Assembly (NCBI GenBank): GCA_934434925.1
Contig: CAKSAC010000004.1
Location: forward strand, 82,559-146,558
DNA from: an uncultured Eubacteriales bacterium
GTDB lineage: Bacteria > Bacillota > Clostridia > Oscillospirales > CAG-272
Direction of reading: 5' to 3'
DNA length: 64,000 bases
In this document: piece by piece, positions 58,337 to 64,000 of the stretch
Layout: each line of letters starts with the position of its first letter
How positions within the stretch are numbered: the first letter of the stretch is position 1
Translations under genes and position numbers: made by a program
Notes under the pieces: generated by a model
Database searches by the model: none
Seen by the model: the letters and a program-made list of their open reading frames with translations, nothing else
What the model was told of the DNA's origin: nothing

Positions 58337-58426
58337 AAAGCGTAAGCCGAACGCAAAGCGTAAGCCGAACGCAAGGCGTAAGCCGAACGCAAAGCGTAAG
58401 CTGAACGCAAAGCGTAAGCCGAACGT
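58337..58426. repeat. 18-nt tandem repeat, five copies
   Basis: Units of AAAGCGTAAGCCGAACGC start at 58337, 58355, 58373, 58391 and 58409, with single-base differences, beginning 4 nt after the coat gene stop. Confidence 0.9.
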
Positions 58427-58576
58427 AAAGCGCAAACGGGATTGACGGCCGAACAAGCCCGATACGCCCGGGAAGCGCCATGCGCTTTGCGTTTGCCGGT
58501 GCGCCGGCCTCGTTGTTTGCCGGGGCCGGCGGTATTCTCTCCCGGGGGCCGGGTAATAAATCCTATCTCCGCGTTC

Positions 58577-58607
58577 CGAAAAAGGGGCTGCCGACCGGCA
58601 GCCCCTT
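58577..58607 (-). terminator. Terminator of the surface-protein gene
   Basis: 12-bp hairpin AAGGGGCTGCCG/CGGCAGCCCCTT with a 2-nt loop (58582-58607); the minus strand then reads TTTTT. It lies about 160 nt after the stop codon of the surface protein. The rest of 58427-58768 shows G+C-rich sequence without a gene I can support. Confidence 0.75.
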
Positions 58608-58768
58608 CGCTTTGATTCAGGTTCTTTTTTGCAGAACGTCTGTCGTTGCACGTCTGCTCCGGGCGGACGGGCCGCGGGAGAGCTTCTTCCGCTCTCATTC
58701 TCCTGCGCGCGGCAGGCATGCGCGCCGACAGAGGACAAAGGACCCGGGCCGGGTTTCACGGGTGGTGA

Positions 58769-61700
58769 TTATTGTTTCCGGAAAAGTCCTTTGATCTTCG
58801 CGCCGAGAACTTTGAAGAAGTTGCCGATTGCCGTAAAGCCTTTCTTCAATATAGCGCCCAAATCTGCAAAAGTCTTTTTCTTGACGGCAAACCAAAAGAT
58901 TGCAAATCCGCCAAGCCCTGCGACCGCCGCCGAGCCGATGACGATACCCGCAATCGCTCCGTCCGAAAGTCCGTCCTTTTTAGCAGGCGGGGTGATTTCG
59001 CCACCGCCCGAAGACTTATCTTCATATACAGCCGTTAGGGTTGTTTCTCCCGATACTGTAAATTTATAACTCTTTTCGGTGCTGACGGTTTTTCCGCTTG
59101 CGTCTTTCCAGCCTTTGAATACTTTGTCTTCTTTATCTTCTGCCGTTACGGTTACTTCATCGCCTTCTTTATACGTTCCTGCGCCCGTGCCGCTTTCGAC
59201 TTTGATTTCAATCGACGGAGCCGCTTCTATATCTCTGAAATGCGCTTGGATTGTGATTTCTCTTGCAGGCATTTCAAAGGTTGTTTTAGAACTTGTCGCT
59301 CTTGCAAACTCGATAGTTACGCCAGCCGTTTCGCAAGTCCATTTGTCAAAGACTTTTCCTTCCTTTGCAGGGTTTGCGATTATAGTCACGGTTTCACCGG
59401 CTTTTGCAACTTCTTTGTCTTTCGTGCCGTCCACAACAACTATACCGTACTTTACAACGCTCAAGTAGGTTGCCTTAAAGGTTACGTTTCCGGCAGGCAT
59501 TTGGAAAGTTAGCGTTGATTTTGCCAAATCTTCATCGGACAACGTAATTCCCGTAACTTCCCACTTGTCAAAGTACATATCGGTTGCAGGGGCATTTGCC
59601 GTCACGGTCACTTCCTCTTGATATTTTGCCGTTGTCGCGCTTGCCGTTCCGTTTGTGACGGTAACTTGGTAAACAACGTCTTTGTACGTTGCTTTCATTG
59701 TCACGTTACTTGCAGGCATTCTGAAAGTAACCGTCGATTTTGCCGAATCTTCGTCGGACAAGGTAATTCCCGAAACAACCCACTTGTCGAACTCTTTTCC
59801 CGTTGCAGGGGCATTTGCCGTTACCGTGATTTCGGCTTGATATTTTGCCGTAGGCGCGCTCGGCGTTCCGTTTGTTACCGTTATGTTGTAAATAATATCT
59901 TCAAACGTTGCCGTAAGCGTAACGTCGTTGTCGGGCATATTGAACGTGATTTCCTGTTGTGTAATCTGCGCCGTGTTGAGCACAACGCCGCTAAACGTCC
60001 AGCTTGCAAACGTTTTGCCTGTCGGCACCGTCACTTTTACTGTTACGGATGTTCCGGCAGCATACTTCCCTCCGCCGGTTCCGCCTACAACCGTAACGGA
60101 ATTCAAAGCAACTTTCACTTCGACATAATCGCTTGCTTCGCTTGTGCCTGTTTCTTTATAGCGAACGTAATACGTTCCTTCGGCAAGTCCTGTTGTTGCG
60201 CCGTCCGCACAAGATTGGGGAGAAGTGAACGCCGTATCGGTGGAATATTCCATAGCGGCGGTCGTTCCCGTAATTTTACCGTCCTTTGCGCCGTCAGCCG
60301 ACGGAGCAATGCCCGTGAGCCCCGTAGGCGGAGTTTTTGTGTCTTTGACTATTTCAAAACTGACGGTAACGGAGTTTGTTATATTATAGTTGCCTATTCC
60401 GTTGTCTTCGACAATCAAAGTTGCAGTGCCGACGTCCTTGTTGTTTGACGACACGCCCCTGTATTCCGAGCTGGGCAACTCAACGTTGCCGGTGGGCGTT
60501 ATACGATACACTGTGTATTCGGGTTCGATGGTATAGCCTGAATATTTATACGTTGTTTTGGCAAGAGTCACCTCTATGGTAATGTCCTGTCTCTTTATTG
60601 TCCAAGGAATATTTCTCGGTTCGGTAGTTTCGTCCGACCACTTATACCCTTTTCTCAGCGTCACAACTGCCGTGTATTCACCTGCATCGGTATTTTTGTT
60701 GTTGCTGACGGTGTAGCCTTCGCCGTCCGTAAGTAACACTTTTTCTTCGCCGTCATAATCGAACTGCGTGACGGAAGGCACGGGTACGGTTATCGTTTCG
60801 CCCGACACAATGCTGAAATCAACCTTGTTTTTATTCGGGTCTATGGTGATGTCGTACTCTCCCGTGACAAGATACTGTTCGGGGATTTCGATGTATGCAC
60901 GCACAGTCTCCACGCTTTCGGGCGTGCCGCTGATTGCAATGGTAAGGCTTGTTGCGCCTGCTTCGACTTTGGTTTTGATTTTTGCAACCAACCCCAAAGG
61001 CATATTCTTAAACCAAGAGGTCACGTCGGTGTTTTGTGCAATTTCGGTAAAGGTGTCCCCTGCCAACGTGACGGTGAACTCGCTCTCCTCGATGGCATAG
61101 CCTTTCATCCCTCCAACGTTGACGTCGCTCGTCGTTGCCGTGCCTGCTCCTTCGCCGTACACAAACCGTATTATCTTCAAATCATCGTTATATTCCGTTC
61201 TGTACAAGTAAGCGTCGCCGTCATGGGATGACTGCGAATCTTTCCTTCCATATTCGGCTTTCGTCTTCTCTCCGAGTTTTATGTGTTCAACATAATAGAA
61301 CTTCTGGCATGGCGAATTGATGGTAACACTTCCGCCCTTGCTAAGATCAAAAGTGCTAAGGTAAGCGTGCCAAACTTTTGGATCTTCTTTGATCGGATTT
61401 ATCAATCGCACGACGGACGCGCCTTTTATAAACACCAGATTCGTCGATTCCGACGAGGTTCCCGAGATGCATGAGCGCGATTCAATATGAACGTCGCTAT
61501 CAAATATGTTCAGCTTGGCAGAATAAATCTTAATACCCGCTATTGATCCTTGGGGACGTTCGCTTGTAAATCCTAAAGTAGAAATATATAACTTGCTTTT
61601 TTCTATCGTTACGCTCGTTGCAGAAGAGGTTGAATAATTTACGATAATTCCTTGCTCGGCGTCAACTATGCTTACGTCGGCGTTCTTTATCTCGCAATCG

Positions 61701-62557
61701 TAAAAGGATTCTATTCCTGCGCCTTCGTTAGGCATTTTTATAGTGAGTTTTCCTCCGGATATTTCTATTCTTCCACCGCTCCCATTTTTATTTTCTGCAT
61801 AAACTCCCTTGGCTTCATTCTCCAGCGCAAACTTCACCGGGCAAGTATGTTCTATATTTTTTGTACCCGTTCCCGAAAGTTTAATATTGCCGTTTTGAGA
61901 ATAAATTCCGTACACAACCTTATTCGTGTTGCCATACACGGTATTGTTGTACTTGCTGCGGCATTTGATGTCCAGGTTTGCTTTTCCGTCAACGGTGATA
62001 TCGTTAGCGGCAAAAATACCGCAAGTAAAACCGTTTGAAATCAAATTTACGTTGACGTTAATCTCTCCGTTGATCGTCAGGTTTTTGGCGTATAAGCCGT
62101 AAAGTGCTTTGCCGTATTCGGTGGTAATTTCGTCACCCGCACCGCTTATATCTATATTGATATTGAGCGTTCCATTGCCCGTAACGGTAAGATTGCCTGC
62201 GGCATACACGCCGTATTGATTCTCGGTTACGGTGCTGTCGTTCAGCGTTATGGTATTCGTAGTTCCGGGTTCAAGTTTTACCGTAATGTCATTGTCCGCG
62301 GTGAACCTTATAACTCCGCCGTTATATCCTTTTAGCATCAGCGTTTTGCCGTCGGCGGAATAAGCATAAGTTCCGTCGGAGGCGGTTATATCGCCTGTGC
62401 CGTCAATGATAAGTCCGCCTGTCGTTCCCGTTCCGCCTTCCGCATAAACCGTACTCGTCGGGCTTGCAACTCCTATGCCGAGCATAAGCGCAAGGCAGAA
62501 CGCTATGCCGAGAATAAGAGCTGCTATCTTTGCTTTATTCATCTTGCTTTGCGTCAT
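58769..62557 (-). CDS. Repeat-rich surface protein with InlB B-type repeats and C-terminal TM anchor
   Basis: A 1262-residue exported protein. The signal peptide is about residues 1-39 (KIAALILGIAFCLALMLGIGVA, cleavage near VYA-EGG). Residues 40-440 are rich in N/T/G beta-strand repeats reminiscent of a right-handed helix or adhesin. Bacterial Ig-like/MBG-type segments follow (to about 800), then five or six repeats of 65-80 residues ending in FxMPxxNVTxxATY, typical of InlB B-repeats. The end has GGGEITPPAKK, one TM helix (GAIAGIVIGSAAVAGLGGFAIFWFAV) and a basic amphipathic tail; LPxTG is absent. ATG 62557 has AAGGAGAG upstream. Likely an adhesin, but its ligand is unknown. Confidence 0.85.
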   Translation of the reverse strand: MTQSKMNKAKIAALILGIAFCLALMLGIGVASPTSTVYAEGGTGTTGGLIIDGTGDITASDGTYAYSADGKTLMLKGYNGGVIRFTADNDITVKLEPGTTNTITLNDSTVTENQYGVYAAGNLTVTGNGTLNINIDISGAGDEITTEYGKALYGLYAKNLTINGEINVNVNLISNGFTCGIFAANDITVDGKANLDIKCRSKYNNTVYGNTNKVVYGIYSQNGNIKLSGTGTKNIEHTCPVKFALENEAKGVYAENKNGSGGRIEISGGKLTIKMPNEGAGIESFYDCEIKNADVSIVDAEQGIIVNYSTSSATSVTIEKSKLYISTLGFTSERPQGSIAGIKIYSAKLNIFDSDVHIESRSCISGTSSESTNLVFIKGASVVRLINPIKEDPKVWHAYLSTFDLSKGGSVTINSPCQKFYYVEHIKLGEKTKAEYGRKDSQSSHDGDAYLYRTEYNDDLKIIRFVYGEGAGTATTSDVNVGGMKGYAIEESEFTVTLAGDTFTEIAQNTDVTSWFKNMPLGLVAKIKTKVEAGATSLTIAISGTPESVETVRAYIEIPEQYLVTGEYDITIDPNKNKVDFSIVSGETITVPVPSVTQFDYDGEEKVLLTDGEGYTVSNNKNTDAGEYTAVVTLRKGYKWSDETTEPRNIPWTIKRQDITIEVTLAKTTYKYSGYTIEPEYTVYRITPTGNVELPSSEYRGVSSNNKDVGTATLIVEDNGIGNYNITNSVTVSFEIVKDTKTPPTGLTGIAPSADGAKDGKITGTTAAMEYSTDTAFTSPQSCADGATTGLAEGTYYVRYKETGTSEASDYVEVKVALNSVTVVGGTGGGKYAAGTSVTVKVTVPTGKTFASWTFSGVVLNTAQITQQEITFNMPDNDVTLTATFEDIIYNITVTNGTPSAPTAKYQAEITVTANAPATGKEFDKWVVSGITLSDEDSAKSTVTFRMPASNVTMKATYKDVVYQVTVTNGTASATTAKYQEEVTVTANAPATDMYFDKWEVTGITLSDEDLAKSTLTFQMPAGNVTFKATYLSVVKYGIVVVDGTKDKEVAKAGETVTIIANPAKEGKVFDKWTCETAGVTIEFARATSSKTTFEMPAREITIQAHFRDIEAAPSIEIKVESGTGAGTYKEGDEVTVTAEDKEDKVFKGWKDASGKTVSTEKSYKFTVSGETTLTAVYEDKSSGGGEITPPAKKDGLSDGAIAGIVIGSAAVAGLGGFAIFWFAVKKKTFADLGAILKKGFTAIGNFFKVLGAKIKGLFRKQ

Positions 62558-62623
62558 TTTTATCTCTCCTTATCGGAATTTTGGATATGCTTTGTATCGC
62601 GGGGAATGCACCGGGAGTATTTT

Positions 62624-62650
62624 GCCGGCCCGATTGTTTTTTCGGGCCGG
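62624..62650 (-). terminator. Hairpin between the two surface-protein genes
   Basis: CCGGCCCGA/TCGGGCCGG, 9 bp, about 25 nt after the stop codon of the upstream paralogue on the minus strand. No clear T tract follows, so it may be a weak terminator or only a 3' end stabiliser. Confidence 0.45.
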
Positions 62651-62674
62651 GGTCACTTCATTCACGGGTGGTGA

Positions 62675-64000
62675 TTATTTTTTCCGGAACAGTCCTTTGA
62701 TCTTCGCGCCGAGAGCTTTGAAGAAGTTGCCGATTGCCGTAAAGCCTTTCTTCAATATAGCGCCCAAGTCCGCAAAAGTCTTTTTCTTGACGGCAAACCA
62801 GAAGATTGCAAATCCGCCAAGCCCTGCAACCGCCGCCGAACCGACCGCAATACCGGCAATCGCACCGCCCGAAAGTCCGTCCTTTTTAGCAGGCGGGGTG
62901 ATTTCGCCACCGCCCGAAGACTTATCTTCATATACAGCCGTTAGGGTTGTTTCTCCCGATACTGTAAACGTATAACTCTTGTTTGAGCTTACGATTTTTC
63001 CGCTTTCGTCCTGCCAGCCAACGAACTCTTTGCCTTCTGCCGGCTCGTTTGCGGTAATAGTTACGCTGTCGCCTTGGGTATAAGTTCCTGCGCCCGTTCC
63101 GCCTTCGACTTTGATTTCAACGGACGGTTTGTCGTCAACAGCTCTGAAATGCGCTTGAATCTTAATGTTGCTTGCAGGCATCGCAAAGGTTGTTTTAGAA
63201 CTTGTCGCTCTTGCAAACTCGATAGTTACGCCCGCCGTTTCGCAAGTCCATTTGTCAAAGACTTTTCCTTCCTTTGCAGGGTTTGCGATTATAGTCACGG
63301 TTTCACCGGCTTTTGCAACTTCTTTGTCTTTCGTGCCGTCCACAACAACTATACCGTACTTTACAACGCTCAAGTAGGTTGCCTTAAAGGTTACGTTTCC
63401 GGCAGGCATTTGGAAAGTTAGCGTTGATTTTGCCAAATTTTCATCGGACAACGTAATTCCCGTAACTTCCCACTTGTCGAAGTACATATCGGTTGCAGGC
63501 GCGTTTGCCGTTACGGTCACTTCCTCTTGATATTTTGCCGTAGGCGCGCTCGACGTTCCGTTTGTTACCGTTATGTTGTAAATAATATCTTCAAGCTTTG
63601 CCGTAAGCGTAACGTCGTTGTCGGGCATAGTGAAGGTAATTTCTTCCTTTTCAAGCTCGGCGGCAGGAAGGGATATTCCGGTACACAACCACTTGACAAA
63701 CTCTTTGCCCGTAGGAACGATAACTTTTATCGTAACGGTTTCGCCGCTCTTACATTTATTGACTTTTTCGCCCGCGCCGTCCGTAACGGTAACGGTGTTA
63801 TCCATAACTTTTACGGTTGCGTAATGGCTCGGCTCTGCCGTTGCGGTTGCTTTATAGCGAACGTAATAAATTCCTTCGGCAAGTCCGGTTGTTTCAGTAT
63901 CCGTACAAGGGTTAGGTGACGTGAACGCCGTATCGGTGGAATATTCCATATCGGCGGTCGTTCCCGTAATTTTACCGTCGCTTCCGCCATCGGTAGTCGG
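62675..64000 (-). CDS. Second repeat-rich surface protein, 5' end outside the window
   Basis: At least 441 codons, open to the window edge; an internal Met at 63949 is not the start, because sequence upstream of it continues the paralogue match (KITGTTA). The protein has an Ig-like segment, InlB B-type repeats, then TM helix GGAIAGIAVGSAAVAGLGGFAIFWFAV and the basic tail, almost identical to its neighbour. One repeat is a fusion: it begins like repeat A of the neighbour (IIYNITVTNGT) and continues like repeat B (EEVTVTANAPATDMYFDKW). It is evidently a tandem duplicate that has since lost a repeat. Confidence 0.85.
   Translation of the reverse strand, partial: PTTDGGSDGKITGTTADMEYSTDTAFTSPNPCTDTETTGLAEGIYYVRYKATATAEPSHYATVKVMDNTVTVTDGAGEKVNKCKSGETVTIKVIVPTGKEFVKWLCTGISLPAAELEKEEITFTMPDNDVTLTAKLEDIIYNITVTNGTSSAPTAKYQEEVTVTANAPATDMYFDKWEVTGITLSDENLAKSTLTFQMPAGNVTFKATYLSVVKYGIVVVDGTKDKEVAKAGETVTIIANPAKEGKVFDKWTCETAGVTIEFARATSSKTTFAMPASNIKIQAHFRAVDDKPSVEIKVEGGTGAGTYTQGDSVTITANEPAEGKEFVGWQDESGKIVSSNKSYTFTVSGETTLTAVYEDKSSGGGEITPPAKKDGLSGGAIAGIAVGSAAVAGLGGFAIFWFAVKKKTFADLGAILKKGFTAIGNFFKALGAKIKGLFRKK

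Overview
The window looks like chromosome from an anaerobic, spore-forming member of the Clostridia (Firmicutes), probably a gut commensal. Evidence: a large SRP RNA with an Alu domain just upstream of dnaX, a mother-cell sporulation sigma factor of the SigK type, a CotF-like coat protein, AdhE and [FeFe]-hydrogenase genes, Rex, class II aldolase, and near-consensus SigA promoters (TTGACA/TATAAT with 16-17 nt spacers) before many genes. Most of the window is G+C-rich. The higBA island (about 15.4-16.4 kb) and the surface-protein genes (58.8-64 kb) are visibly more A+T-rich. No taxonomic name can be fixed from this sequence alone.

Layout. 0-4.6 kb (minus): a GH2 beta-galactosidase followed by a DUF4432 mutarotase-like gene, then tRNA-Val(CAC). 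4.7-9.5 kb (plus): an operon of a LarA-family nickel-pincer racemase homologue, a PHP phosphoesterase, 6-phosphogluconate dehydrogenase and a KDG-kinase-like PfkB protein. 9.5-13.5 kb (minus): SRP RNA, dnaX, ybaB, recR and a ComEC-like secreted metallo-beta-lactamase protein. 13.5-17.5 kb (minus): an SDR, rlmA, a higBA toxin-antitoxin island and queA. 17.5-19.7 kb (plus): dapA and an unknown membrane-anchored protein. 19.8-26.9 kb (minus): tyrS, nif3, trmK, DUF1858; then a two-component system, htrA and ruvX. 27-30.3 kb (plus): a degenerate-receiver regulator, sigK, DUF378 and a LysR regulator.

30.4-39.3 kb (plus) is the most striking block: rex, adhE, an APH-fold kinase, two [2Fe-2S] thioredoxin-like proteins, a PAS-containing sensory-type [FeFe]-hydrogenase (HydS), a SpoIIE/PP2C phosphatase and a group-B-like [FeFe]-hydrogenase. 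They are tightly spaced or overlapping with no visible terminator. It reads as one redox/H2-responsive operon that couples NADH sensing (Rex), ethanol formation (AdhE), H2 sensing and production, and a possible reversible protein-phosphorylation step.

39.7-64 kb: orphan mazF, fba, an S1-domain protein, nadE, DUF975, the mbl-glnS-comF operon, tRNA-Thr(CGT), a GIY-YIG protein, an AlaX editing protein, feoA, mgtE with a long structured leader ending in a terminator, a preQ1-I riboswitch-queT unit, a Nudix hydrolase, the proBAC operon, pepF, a coat protein, and two adjacent paralogous repeat-rich surface proteins, the second cut by the window edge. A recurring feature is short tandem repeats (periods of about 18, 31-35 or 40-51 nt, each with a different sequence), mostly just downstream of stop codons, at ten or more places.
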